Source: Paenibacillus sp. PL91 (GTDB taxonomy: Bacteria > Bacillota > Bacilli > Paenibacillales > Paenibacillaceae). Taken from it: a DNA stretch of 64,000 nt. The stretch is from NCBI RefSeq assembly GCF_012935325.2, contig NZ_JABBYG020000001.1, positions 682,001 to 746,000 on the forward strand, written 5' to 3'. This document shows, in pieces, positions 35,261-44,780 of this stretch. Numbering within the stretch: the stretch's first letter is position 1; every line of letters begins with the position of its first letter. The notes beneath the pieces are model-generated. The model saw only the letters and a list, made by a program, of their open reading frames with translations. It was not told the origin of the DNA and ran no database searches. Made by a program: the position numbers and the translations under genes.

Positions 35261-37015
35261 GTGCCTAACTTGAAAGCGCTTTATACGAATTTGCGGATCA
35301 AGCACAAAATGTTTGTGCTGATCTCCGTCATTATGATCGTCGTTGCCGTGCTTGCTATTGTAATCCAGCAATATGCTTTTGATTTTTACGATCAGGAAAT
35401 TTATAAACAGTCTTCTAAGGCGCTTAGCTTGTCATCCATCAGCATCGAGAACGAATTGAAAAAAATGGAAAAGTTGACATTTATGCTCGCTACGGATTCA
35501 ACCATTCAGCATTATTTGAGATCAATCAAGAGCGGATTATCGGATTACGATAATTATGTCGTGCGGCTCACGGTCAAAGAGCGGATGGTTAACATCGGCG
35601 CGCTTGATAAATATGTATTGTCTGCCCAGCTGTATGACGTGAATGACAATGAGTACGCGGTTGGCGCGAATTCGGTTACCGTGTTTCAGGACCGTCTCGA
35701 CGTCTATAAAAAATTAACATCAATCAATAAGGGTGGCAATACGTGGATCGCGCCTTACAGCAATGATAAATCCTTAATTGCAGCACGTGAGGTGCGTTCA
35801 TTCGAACAGCTAAAGCTCGACTATATCGGCACCTTAGCGCTTCGCATCGATATGAATAAGCTGTTTCGCGATTTAGCGAAGGGCATGAACAGCAATGACG
35901 CGCAGTTGATCATTATGAAAAAGAATGAAGCGGTTTATCCGGAGGCTTCTGCTTTCCCTATCGACACGTTGTCGAATTTAACAGGCAATGAAGGTTATAA
36001 GGTCATCAGCTATGAAGGCAAAAAATATTTCGTAACGTACATCGCTTCAACGTATACCGATTGGACTTACTATACGCTCATTCCGTTCGATGATATTTTT
36101 GAGCGTGTTGCCAAGGTGAAAAATACGATTATTCTCATTTTTGCAATCTTGTTTATTGTCATTCTCTTTATTGCTGTCAGCTTTGCTAAAGGCATTACAG
36201 AGCCGATCGAACGGTTGAATGCGAAAATGAAAAGGGTGCAGCTCGGCAATTTCGAATATACCGATGAGCCTAACGAGAGAGCGCTTGCGATGGATGAAGC
36301 CGGACAAATGCACCGCAATTTCCGCATCATGGTTGAGCGCATCAATGAGCTCATTCATGAAAACTACGTGAAGCAGCTAACGATTCGCGATACAGAGTTT
36401 AAGGCGCTTCAGGCGCAAATCAATCCGCACTTTTTGTACAATACGCTGGAATCGATAAACTGGTCGGCCAAGCTGAGCAATCAGACGCATATTTCACAAA
36501 TGGTCGAAGCATTAGGATCGCTGCTCAGAACGTCCATTAATTTAAAGGAGCCGCTCATTCCGCTGAGCAAGGAGCTTGATATCATTAATCACTATGTGAC
36601 GATCCAAAAATATCGGTTTGAGGAACGGCTGGATTTTCATGTCGATGTACCGGAGAAGCTGCTTTATTGCAGCATTCCGAAGCTTTCGCTGCAGCCGCTC
36701 GTCGAGAATGCGATTAATTATGGACTGGAGCAAATGATAGACACCTGCAAAATAAGCATTCATGCTTTTGTGGAAGAGAAGCTGCTGTACATTTCAGTCG
36801 AGGATAACGGACCTGGCATGGAGGAGACATTTGTTGCGCAGCTGCTCAGCGGCGAAGTGAAAACGAAGGGCTCTGGCTTAGGCCTAAAAAATATTGAGGA
36901 ACGCATCAAGCTTCTTTATGGCGAGGCTTATGGACTGTCAGTTGAAAGCGAGCCAAGCGGAGGCACAAAGGTTACGTTGATGCTTCCTTATGAAATGAGG
37001 GATATCCATGTATAA
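35261..37015 (+). CDS. Sensor histidine kinase, YesM type
   Basis: 584 residues. One helix (about 19-39), an extracytoplasmic Cache-like sensor (about 45-275), a second helix (about 288-310), HAMP, then the His_kinase domain with QINPHFLYNTLESI (His390) and an ATPase domain (LVENAINYGLEQ, DNGPGM, GSGLGLKNIEERI). YesM-type kinases sense sugars or their binding proteins. GTG 35261 has TAGGAGG 7 bases upstream. It overlaps the response regulator gene by 8 bases. Confidence 0.93.
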   Translation: MPNLKALYTNLRIKHKMFVLISVIMIVVAVLAIVIQQYAFDFYDQEIYKQSSKALSLSSISIENELKKMEKLTFMLATDSTIQHYLRSIKSGLSDYDNYVVRLTVKERMVNIGALDKYVLSAQLYDVNDNEYAVGANSVTVFQDRLDVYKKLTSINKGGNTWIAPYSNDKSLIAAREVRSFEQLKLDYIGTLALRIDMNKLFRDLAKGMNSNDAQLIIMKKNEAVYPEASAFPIDTLSNLTGNEGYKVISYEGKKYFVTYIASTYTDWTYYTLIPFDDIFERVAKVKNTIILIFAILFIVILFIAVSFAKGITEPIERLNAKMKRVQLGNFEYTDEPNERALAMDEAGQMHRNFRIMVERINELIHENYVKQLTIRDTEFKALQAQINPHFLYNTLESINWSAKLSNQTHISQMVEALGSLLRTSINLKEPLIPLSKELDIINHYVTIQKYRFEERLDFHVDVPEKLLYCSIPKLSLQPLVENAINYGLEQMIDTCKISIHAFVEEKLLYISVEDNGPGMEETFVAQLLSGEVKTKGSGLGLKNIEERIKLLYGEAYGLSVESEPSGGTKVTLMLPYEMRDIHV

Positions 37016-38564
37016 GGTGCTGCTCGTCGATGACGAGCGAATTATTGTAGAGGGCATATCACGCACGGTAAATTGGAACGCATTTGATACGGAGCTAGCT
37101 GGAACGGCTCGAAACGGCTTGGAAGCGATGGCTTTTATCGAGACGAATCTGCCCGACATTGTCATTTCGGATATTAAAATGCCAGGCATGAATGGTCTGC
37201 AGCTGGTCGAGAAGGTATCGGAGAAATACCCGCATATCGCATTTATTTTATTGTCCGGCTTCAGTGAATTTGATTACGCGCGCTCGGCGATGCAATATGG
37301 CGTAAAGCACTACTTGCTCAAGCCATGCAATGAAAATACGATCACCGATGCGCTGACCGAGGTCATTGCGGAGCTGGAAAAGCAGCAATCAAAGGAAAAC
37401 TTCATGCTTAATATTCAGAAGGAGCTATCTAAAGTGCTTCCTCATGCAAAGGAGCAATTTCTGAAGGAGCTGGTGACGAATAAGACCTATGGTCAGCGCG
37501 ATTGGGACGACTATGGAAATTTGTTTCATATAACCGTAGAGAATGACAAAGTACAGCTGCTATTGTTCCAAATCGAGGGAAATTTCGAATTTGAGCATAT
37601 GTTCGCCGTCAAAAATATCGCGCAGGATGTTCTCGGCTCATCCAGCGTGCTCCTTAGTACGACAATCGGGAAGCATGTACTTTTGCTGATTGAGGAGGAA
37701 GACGAGGCAGATCAATTATTTGCTAAGCTAAATGAGATTAAGAAAACATTTTCAACCTATTACAAGCTGGATGCCACAGTAGCGGTTAGCGATGCAGGTG
37801 CGATTACTCATGCCCGCAAAATGTATCGCGATACGCTTGAATGCTTGAATTATCAATTTTATTTGGGAGAGGGCAGCATCATTACGCAAAAGGATGTTGA
37901 ACGCGGCGACGACAGCTCGCTCAAGCCTTTCTTTTATGATGAAGAGCCGCTTTGCATGCATGTGAAATCAGGTGACTGGGCATTTGTGCAAGAAGAGCTG
38001 CAAAACTATTTTTCACTGCTTGCTGACAGCCGAATGGATACGCATCTGTCCAAGTCGTATGTCATCCCGCTCTATATTTCCATAGTAAGGCAAGGGAAGC
38101 CGGACGAAATCAATGAGTATTTAAAAAAAATTACCAGCTTCGATCAATTTACGACCCTTCGAGCCACAGAGCAATTTGTTACGGCAAATGCAGAGCAAAT
38201 TTGTTTAAACAATTTTCACACCCATAGCAAGAAGCACTCCTGCATTATTCATAAAATGATTGAAGTCATTGAGGAGCATATCTCGAGCCCTAACCTATCG
38301 CTGAGCTGGGTTGCCAGTGAGATCCTTTATATGAATGCCGATTATTTAGGCAAGCTATTCAAGAAGGAAACGGGCGAGAAGTTCTCCAACTATGTCGTTC
38401 GTTTAAGGATGGACAAGGCGATGGAGGAAATTGAAAAGACCGGCGATGTGAAGGTTTTTGAGCTTGCTGAGAAATTCGGATTTGGCGACAACCCGCAATA
38501 TTTTAGCCAAGTGTTCAAAAAGCATACCGGCTTCACCCCATCGGAATACAAAAGGTCGCCATAA
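37008..38564 (+). CDS. Response regulator, YesN type (receiver + AraC HTH)
   Basis: 518 residues. The receiver has acidic DD at 8-9, Asp55 (VISDIKMPGM) and Lys in YLLKP. A long middle region (about 150-400) follows, then an AraC-type helix-turn-helix pair (LSLSWVASEILYMNADYLGKLFKKETGEKFSNYVVRLR...FGDNPQYFSQVFKKHTGFTPSEYK). It should activate the adjacent sugar-uptake genes after phosphorylation by the kinase. Its end overlaps a terminator stem. Confidence 0.93.
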   Translation: MYKVLLVDDERIIVEGISRTVNWNAFDTELAGTARNGLEAMAFIETNLPDIVISDIKMPGMNGLQLVEKVSEKYPHIAFILLSGFSEFDYARSAMQYGVKHYLLKPCNENTITDALTEVIAELEKQQSKENFMLNIQKELSKVLPHAKEQFLKELVTNKTYGQRDWDDYGNLFHITVENDKVQLLLFQIEGNFEFEHMFAVKNIAQDVLGSSSVLLSTTIGKHVLLLIEEEDEADQLFAKLNEIKKTFSTYYKLDATVAVSDAGAITHARKMYRDTLECLNYQFYLGEGSIITQKDVERGDDSSLKPFFYDEEPLCMHVKSGDWAFVQEELQNYFSLLADSRMDTHLSKSYVIPLYISIVRQGKPDEINEYLKKITSFDQFTTLRATEQFVTANAEQICLNNFHTHSKKHSCIIHKMIEVIEEHISSPNLSLSWVASEILYMNADYLGKLFKKETGEKFSNYVVRLRMDKAMEEIEKTGDVKVFELAEKFGFGDNPQYFSQVFKKHTGFTPSEYKRSP

Positions 38565-38584
38565 TGGCGACCTCTGTTTTTTTA
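38554..38584 (+). terminator. Terminator after the YesN-type gene
   Basis: GGTCGCC pairs with GGCGACC across the stop codon, then CTG and a run of eight T. Confidence 0.88.
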
Positions 38585-38680
38585 ACAAAGAAAGCGGTTT
38601 TTTGAATTCCGACAATTCGACATTCAACCTATAATAAATCTTGTAAACAACATTAAAGAGTCTGGAAGGGGCGTAACACA

Positions 38681-40021
38681 ATGAAAGCACCGAAAAAAAT
38701 GCTTTTAATGCTCATGGCTTTTGCGCTGGTACTCGTAAGCGCTTGCGGCAGCAACAACTCGGGCAATGGCAATGCGGCTAACACGACAAACACTCCGAAA
38801 TCGGGTAATGAAGTGAAAGAGGAGCCAGCTGAAGCGAAGCCGGTCACGCTGCGTATCGCTTGGTGGGGCGGTCAGCCTCGTCACGATTACACGATGAAGG
38901 TTATCGAAATGTATAAAACAAAAAACCCACACGTAACGATTGAAATGGAATATGCGAACTATGATGATTACTGGAAAAAGCTAGCGCCGCAAGCGGCTGC
39001 GAACGAGCTTCCCGACATTATCCAAATCGATACTCAAAACTACTCGCAATATGCTGGCAGAAACCAACTAGCCGATTTGACGCCTTTCCTTGGCAAACAA
39101 ATTGACGTTAGCGACATCAGCCAAAATGCGATTGACGGCGGTAAATTGGGAGACGGTCTCTACGGTATGAACCTTGGCGTCAACGCACTAGGCTTCAATT
39201 ATGATCCAGCTCTTCTGAAAAAAGCAGGCATCGAATCCATTCCTGAGAACTTCACTTGGGATGACTACGTTGCAATGGCGGAAAAGGCTAAAGCAGCAGG
39301 CCTTTACTTCGATAACGGCATGCGCCCAGAAGTATTTTTTGGCTACTACCTCCGTACTTTAGGCAAAACATTGTTTAACGCGGAAGGCAACGGTCTTGGC
39401 TATGAAGACGATCAAATGTTCACTGATTTCTTCGGCATGCTGGCTAAACTCGTTATTGACGGCGCAGTACCTTCGCCAGACGTGCTTGCACAAATCAAAG
39501 GCGCAGAAGACAGCCATCTAGTCCTGAATCAAGGGATTGGCGTATGGCAATGGTCCAACCAGTATGTAGGCTTGCAGCAGGTGGCTAATCGTCCGCTCGC
39601 AATCGCTCCGATGGTAGGCCCTAATATGGAAAAAGGCCTGTTCCTGAAGCCAAGCATGTTCTTCTCCGTTTCTGAAAATTCGAAAGCAAAAGAAGAAGCG
39701 GCTAAGTTCATCAACTTCTTCGTCAATGATATCGAAGCTAACAAATTGATTTTGGGCGATCGCGGCGTTCCGGTGTCGGCTAAAGTGAAGGAAGCTTTAA
39801 AAGCGGTTTCTACAGAAGCTCAAGTTCAAGTATACGACTATGTAGCTTGGGCTGAATCGAACAGCACGCCAATGGATCCAGCTGATCCAATCGGTTCCGC
39901 TGAAGTGTTCAAATCCTTAACCAGCCTTGCTGAGCAAATGAACTACAACAAAATCAAGCCGGAAGAAGCAGCTAAGAAATTTAGAGACGAAGCTACCTCC
40001 ATCCTTAAGAAAAACAAGTAA
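38681..40021 (+). CDS. ABC sugar transporter substrate-binding lipoprotein (YesO-like)
   Basis: 446 residues. Signal peptide with lipobox LVSACG, a Gly/Asn/Thr linker, then a family 1 extracellular solute-binding domain (TLRIAWWGGQPRHDYT, DIIQIDTQNYSQYA). It captures an oligosaccharide for the two permeases that follow. The GH105 gene and the YesMN pair suggest rhamnogalacturonan fragments; this is inference from context. A TATAAT lies about 45 bases upstream of the ATG, with a poor -35 and direct repeats ATTCCGACA/ATTCGACA that could bind the regulator. Confidence 0.92.
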   Translation: MKAPKKMLLMLMAFALVLVSACGSNNSGNGNAANTTNTPKSGNEVKEEPAEAKPVTLRIAWWGGQPRHDYTMKVIEMYKTKNPHVTIEMEYANYDDYWKKLAPQAAANELPDIIQIDTQNYSQYAGRNQLADLTPFLGKQIDVSDISQNAIDGGKLGDGLYGMNLGVNALGFNYDPALLKKAGIESIPENFTWDDYVAMAEKAKAAGLYFDNGMRPEVFFGYYLRTLGKTLFNAEGNGLGYEDDQMFTDFFGMLAKLVIDGAVPSPDVLAQIKGAEDSHLVLNQGIGVWQWSNQYVGLQQVANRPLAIAPMVGPNMEKGLFLKPSMFFSVSENSKAKEEAAKFINFFVNDIEANKLILGDRGVPVSAKVKEALKAVSTEAQVQVYDYVAWAESNSTPMDPADPIGSAEVFKSLTSLAEQMNYNKIKPEEAAKKFRDEATSILKKNK

Positions 40022-40111
40022 TCAAACTTGAGAAGAGGCGATGGCCCGTCGCAAGATCGGCCATCGTTCTTTCATAGCTGCACGTTAGACTTCGTATAGG
40101 AGTTGGATAAG

Positions 40112-41011
40112 ATGAAATCGCTATCACTTAAAAACAACTTAATCGGCTACACGTTTATTGGTCCATTTGTTATCGGGTTTCTTTTATTCACATTGGTTCC
40201 AGCAATTGCATCGTTATATTTTTCGGTTACCGATTATGATCTGCTTTCGACACCATCCTTTATCGGATTAGAGAATTACCAGACGATGTTTACTGATGAC
40301 TCAAAGTTCTGGGCGTCACTGAAAGTAACCTTTCTATACGTATTTATCGGCGTTCCGCTTAGATTAGCCTTTGCATTATTTATCGCTATGATTTTAAACA
40401 CAGCCTCGAAAGCAATCGGGTTGTATCGGACGGTTTATTATCTTCCTTCTATAATCGGCGGCAGCGTCGCAGTCTCCATTATGTGGCGCAATCTGTACGG
40501 CGACGAAGGAGTCATAAACATTTTTCTGAATGCACTCGGTTTAGATAGCGTGAGATGGTTTGCTGAACCAGCAGCTGCGCTCTGGATGCTCATTACGTTG
40601 TCGGTATGGCAATTTGGTTCCTCGATGCTTATTTTTCTAGCAGGTCTCAAAAACATTCCGCCGGAATTGTATGAGGCTTCAAACGTCGATGGGGCAGGAC
40701 CTATCATACGCTTCTTTAAAATTACATTGCCCATGCTCAGCCCGATCATCCTATTCAATACGATCATGCAAACCATCGGTGCATTTATGACCTTCGTTCC
40801 TGCATACATCATCTCCAAAGGGGAAGGCGGACCGCTCGATGGAACGCTCCTTTACTCGCTTTACTTGTTCCGTCAGGCGTTCGTCTATTTTGATATGGGC
40901 TATGCGTCCGCAATGGCTTGGGTAATGCTCATTATTATCGCCATTCTTACGGGAATTCTGTTCGCCACATCCAAGAAATGGGTACATTACGAGTCGAAAG
41001 GCGGTCATTAA
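40112..41011 (+). CDS. ABC sugar transporter permease 1 (YesP-like)
   Basis: 299 residues, six membrane helices, MalF/UgpA type. The EAA loop reads [28 protein letters not shown], which contacts an ATPase. No ATPase gene is present; these importers usually share a general MsmX-type ATPase encoded elsewhere. ATG 40112 has AGGAG 9 bases upstream; TTG 40103 abuts that sequence. Confidence 0.93.
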   Translation: MKSLSLKNNLIGYTFIGPFVIGFLLFTLVPAIASLYFSVTDYDLLSTPSFIGLENYQTMFTDDSKFWASLKVTFLYVFIGVPLRLAFALFIAMILNTASKAIGLYRTVYYLPSIIGGSVAVSIMWRNLYGDEGVINIFLNALGLDSVRWFAEPAAALWMLITLSVWQFGSSMLIFLAGLKNIPPELYEASNVDGAGPIIRFFKITLPMLSPIILFNTIMQTIGAFMTFVPAYIISKGEGGPLDGTLLYSLYLFRQAFVYFDMGYASAMAWVMLIIIAILTGILFATSKKWVHYESKGGH

Positions 41012-41013
41012 TC

Positions 41014-41850
41014 ATGACATTTAAAAAGCTGAAGTGGCCGATATATCATATTTTTGTTGCCGCGCTCGCGCTCGTGATGGTTTATCCTGTCTTATGGCTG
41101 CTCATGAGCTCTTTCAAGCAAAGCAATCTAATCTTCTCCACGGCAGATTCGCTTATACCACAGCCTTGGATTTGGGAAAATTATAAAATAGGCTGGATTG
41201 GGATCGCGGGCCAGTCGTTCGGAAACTTTATTATGAACTCGCTCGAAATCGTTATTTTGTCAACAATTGGGGCTGTATTGTCGTCAGCATTTATCGCATT
41301 TGGCTTTGCTAGACTTAATTTTGCAGGCAAAACATTTTGGTTTGGCATTATGATGGTGACGCTCATGCTGCCGCATGATGTTGTGCTCGTCCCGCAATAC
41401 ATTTTGTTTGCGAAGCTGGACTGGCTCAATTCCATTAAGCCAATCGTTATCCCGCAATATTTCGGAATTCCGTTCTTTATCTTTTTGCTCATCCAGTTCA
41501 TACGGACGATTCCAAATGAGCTTGACGAAGCGGCAACCATCGATGGCTGTGGAAAGTTCCGATTGTTTTTCCGCATTATTTTGCCGCTAGTCGTACCTGC
41601 TTTAGCAACGGCATCGATTTTCTCCTTTTACTGGCGCTGGGAGGATTTGCTCGGACCGGTCCTGTATTTGAACCGTCCAAGCTTGTACCCGGTATCGATG
41701 GGGCTTAAAATGTTCCTCGACAGCGATACCGTTTCGAACTGGGGAGCGATGTTCGCCATGTCCATTGTCAGCTTAATTCCGGTGCTTGCCATATTCTTTG
41801 CTTTTCAGAAGTACATTGTGGAAGGAATCAGCACCAGCGGGTTGAAATAG
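41014..41850 (+). CDS. ABC sugar transporter permease 2 (YesQ-like)
   Basis: 278 residues, six helices, MalG/UgpE type. The EAA loop is [35 protein letters not shown] 41014 follows the stop of permease 1 by 2 bases, with AAAGGCGG upstream. Together with permease 1 it forms the membrane channel. Confidence 0.93.
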   Translation: MTFKKLKWPIYHIFVAALALVMVYPVLWLLMSSFKQSNLIFSTADSLIPQPWIWENYKIGWIGIAGQSFGNFIMNSLEIVILSTIGAVLSSAFIAFGFARLNFAGKTFWFGIMMVTLMLPHDVVLVPQYILFAKLDWLNSIKPIVIPQYFGIPFFIFLLIQFIRTIPNELDEAATIDGCGKFRLFFRIILPLVVPALATASIFSFYWRWEDLLGPVLYLNRPSLYPVSMGLKMFLDSDTVSNWGAMFAMSIVSLIPVLAIFFAFQKYIVEGISTSGLK

Positions 41851-41878
41851 AAACATCAAAGAAACAGGGGAGAGGAAG

Positions 41879-42916
41879 ATGGAAATGCCGCAGCTTCAAT
41901 TTGACGAAAAACATATTCGAGACGTAATCGATCGTGTAGTAGATCGCACTTTCAGAATGGATTTTAGCTGGGATTGGCCGGGAGGAGTCGCTTTTTACGG
42001 CGTAGCCGAGGCTTATGAAGCAACCGGAAATAAACGCTATATGGAGCTGCTGCAGGAATGGGTGGATGAGAAGCTTGAAGACGGCCTTCCTAAGCTATCC
42101 GTCAACGGCGTTTCAATTGGTCACGCGCTCATCTCACTCTATAAAGCAACTGACAATCAAAACTATTTGGACGTTGCGATTCAAATGGCAGAATACTTAA
42201 AGAATGACGCGATTCGCTTCGCGGATGGCATTTTTCAACATACCGTTAATTCGGAAACCTACAATTTCCCTGAGCAGGCTTGGGTAGACACGATGATGAT
42301 GGCTGGTTATTTCCTCGTACGGATGGGTCATCTTCTGGATCGTGCCGATTATTTGGAGGATGGACTGAAGCAGTACCACGGACATGAACATTTCTTGCAG
42401 GACCCGGTAACGAATTTGTATTATCATGGCTGGGACAATATCGCGCAAAATCATATGTCGTCCATTTTCTGGGCACGGGGCAACTCATGGGCTGCGCTTA
42501 CGATGGCTAAGGCGCTCCCGCATATTGCTGTTCAGCATCCTTCGTTCATGATTATCGAAGGCTCAATGCGGGATCAGCTAAGCTCGCTTGTACGTTTGCA
42601 AGCCGATAATGGGCTATGGCATACTGTTTTGGACGATGAAACGTCCTACTATGAAACGTCGGGCTCTGCAGGTATTGCCACTGGCTTGTTCGCTTTCGGC
42701 TCCTTATACAATAAATATATTCAGCGCTCAATTGACGGTATTTTGAGCCAAATTACTGAGGATGGAGCAGTGTTAAATGTGTCTGCCGGAACGGCAGTCA
42801 TGAATGATCAGCAGGGCTATCGCGACGTCGCGCACAAACGCGTGCAGGGCTGGGGTCAGGGACTGGCGCTTGCGTTTCTATCGGAGCTGCTCAATTCCAA
42901 AAAACGCGTTTTTTAA
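41879..42916 (+). CDS. GH105 unsaturated rhamnogalacturonyl hydrolase (YesR-like)
   Basis: 345 residues, no signal peptide, so cytoplasmic. GH105 marks are WVDTMMMAGYFLVRMG (catalytic Asp137), FWARGNSWAALTMAK, GLWHTVLDDETSYYETSGSAGIA and GWGQGLALAF. It removes the unsaturated galacturonyl residue left by lyases from imported rhamnogalacturonan oligosaccharides. It is the last gene of the cluster and is followed by a strong terminator. The order kinase, regulator, binding protein, two permeases, GH105 matches B. subtilis yesMNOPQR. Confidence 0.92.
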   Translation: MEMPQLQFDEKHIRDVIDRVVDRTFRMDFSWDWPGGVAFYGVAEAYEATGNKRYMELLQEWVDEKLEDGLPKLSVNGVSIGHALISLYKATDNQNYLDVAIQMAEYLKNDAIRFADGIFQHTVNSETYNFPEQAWVDTMMMAGYFLVRMGHLLDRADYLEDGLKQYHGHEHFLQDPVTNLYYHGWDNIAQNHMSSIFWARGNSWAALTMAKALPHIAVQHPSFMIIEGSMRDQLSSLVRLQADNGLWHTVLDDETSYYETSGSAGIATGLFAFGSLYNKYIQRSIDGILSQITEDGAVLNVSAGTAVMNDQQGYRDVAHKRVQGWGQGLALAFLSELLNSKKRVF

Positions 42917-42984
42917 ACAATGACACATTGTTGTTATATTCCGACATTTTATGTTAAAGTAACACTAATCAATTAGAAATCAGG

Positions 42985-43038
42985 AAAGCATCCTGATGCC
43001 GTTTGTATCTAACAAACGGCGTCGGGATGCTTTTTTTT
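42985..43038 (+). terminator. Terminator of the YesOPQR-like operon
   Basis: AAAGCATCC...GCCGTTTGT pairs with ACAAACGGC...GGATGCTTT and ends in eight T. Confidence 0.92.
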
Positions 43039-43064
43039 GTTGGATATTAGGAGGAGGCTGAGGC

Positions 43065-44693
43065 ATGGTTAGTTCGGAAAGCCCGCAAGCTTTATTTAAT
43101 CCCTTCCCATTGGGTACGATTCTCGGAGAACGATATCGGATTGTTGGCATATTAGGTCGCGGCGGTATGGGTGTAGTATATGCCGCCGATGACCTCAAGC
43201 TTGCTAGCAACCTAAGAGCGGTTAAAGTCATTGCGCCTATCCCAGGAGGCCGCGGCAGATACGCTGGCGAAGCTTATATGATGATGAAGGTCAACCATCC
43301 GCATTTTCCGTTAATAATGGACTATTACTCGCCTAATGAGCATGATTTTGAAGCGCTGGTCATGGAGTACATTGATGGACGCACCGTTGCTGAGTTAATT
43401 GGTTCAAGGAATGTTGGTTTAACCTTTAGTCAAATTATCCATATCGGCTTGCAGCTCTGTGCGGCGCTAATCCATTTGCATGGTCATGTGCCGCCTATTA
43501 TTCACCGCGACCTGAAGCCTACGAATGTCATGATCGATCATAAATGGCATGTAAAGCTGATCGACTTCGGCATTTCGCGGCAATACAAGGAGGGACAGCA
43601 GCAGGATACCGCTCAGCTTGGGACGGTCGGCTTCGCCGCACCGGAGCAGGAGGGGAAGGGGCAAAGCGACGAACGGACAGATGTTTATGGACTGGGTGCG
43701 CTGCTTTACTACATGGCAAGCGGCGGAGACATCTATAATCAAACGGCTGGCAGCAGAGGAGAGCGAACACCTTTTGCTCATCTGCCGTCCGATATTCCGA
43801 ATATATTCATTGCCGTGCTGCGGCGTTTGCTCCAGTCAGAACCGAATTTGCGTTTTCAATCCATGCTGGAGGTAGAAGAAGCTCTTATGCCTTTTGCGTC
43901 TTCTCAAATAAATGATGCTCCAGAACATGATCCCGTGAGCAATAGGACAAACCCTCGATCACGCGGAATGATGATTTGTCTGTTATCGTTAGCGCCCGGA
44001 GCAGGTTCAACCTTTCTTGCGCATACGCTTGCAGCCTTTCTAGGGCAGCAGGAAACATCCGTTTCAGCAGCTGAATACGAGCATGCGAGACCGGAATGGC
44101 ATGCTTGGCTCTCTGGGGGTAAACGAGCAAAGAGCGGCAGTTGGAAGGAATGTATGGCACTCGATCAACGATATGTTCACTATAAACAAGACGACAGCGC
44201 AGTCAATTGGTTCTCGCTGCGACCTGAAAGCAATTACGCATCCACTCAGGATGAAAATCGATTCGCCAGAATGCTTCAGCATACAGGAAGCTTGATTAAT
44301 GTAATCGATTTGTCCGGCAAATGGAGTGAGCCGTGTGCGCTTTTACTGCTTCAGCAAGCAAGATTCGTATTTGTTGTCGGTGATCCGGCAGTTGCCAAAT
44401 GGCAAGCGAATGAGCTAAGGCAGCTTGTTACTTTAGGGCGAGCGCTCCAGCATAATGGCGGTAAGATGAAGTTTATTGCAAATAAGGATTTGGCTTTCCG
44501 CGGCAGAAACGAATGGCTTTCCTTGTTTCCTGAGCGACCGTTTGCAATCATACCGAAGCTTCCGGAGGAGGCGCTGCTTACGCTGCAATGGAATGGCCTA
44601 TGGGCTGCGGATGACATGCGCTTGCGCAGGATACTAAATCAAGCAATGCTGCCTATTTTCAAGCTCATTTACAATGAAATAAACACGGAATGA
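43065..44693 (+). CDS. Ser/Thr protein kinase fused to a degenerate P-loop domain
   Basis: 542 residues. The Hanks-type kinase domain (about 15-285) is complete: GRGGMG (31-36), Lys54, HRDLKPTN (147-154), DFG (167-169) and APEQ. No membrane helix or PASTA repeats follow. The C-terminal half begins at MMICLLSLAPGAGSTFLAHTLAAFL, which looks like a MinD/ParA-type Walker A without its Lys (GAGSTF, 312-317). The rest (LINVIDLSG, FVFVVGDPAVAKWQANELRQL) also resembles that fold. Role unknown; likely cytoplasmic signalling. Confidence 0.85.
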   Translation: MVSSESPQALFNPFPLGTILGERYRIVGILGRGGMGVVYAADDLKLASNLRAVKVIAPIPGGRGRYAGEAYMMMKVNHPHFPLIMDYYSPNEHDFEALVMEYIDGRTVAELIGSRNVGLTFSQIIHIGLQLCAALIHLHGHVPPIIHRDLKPTNVMIDHKWHVKLIDFGISRQYKEGQQQDTAQLGTVGFAAPEQEGKGQSDERTDVYGLGALLYYMASGGDIYNQTAGSRGERTPFAHLPSDIPNIFIAVLRRLLQSEPNLRFQSMLEVEEALMPFASSQINDAPEHDPVSNRTNPRSRGMMICLLSLAPGAGSTFLAHTLAAFLGQQETSVSAAEYEHARPEWHAWLSGGKRAKSGSWKECMALDQRYVHYKQDDSAVNWFSLRPESNYASTQDENRFARMLQHTGSLINVIDLSGKWSEPCALLLLQQARFVFVVGDPAVAKWQANELRQLVTLGRALQHNGGKMKFIANKDLAFRGRNEWLSLFPERPFAIIPKLPEEALLTLQWNGLWAADDMRLRRILNQAMLPIFKLIYNEINTE

Positions 44694-44780
44694 CCATTTA
44701 TGTGGTACAATGATACGGGTAAAAACGAGATCGTTGCAGGCTTTCATTAAGGTGTATACATGAATGGAGATAAAAGACAA

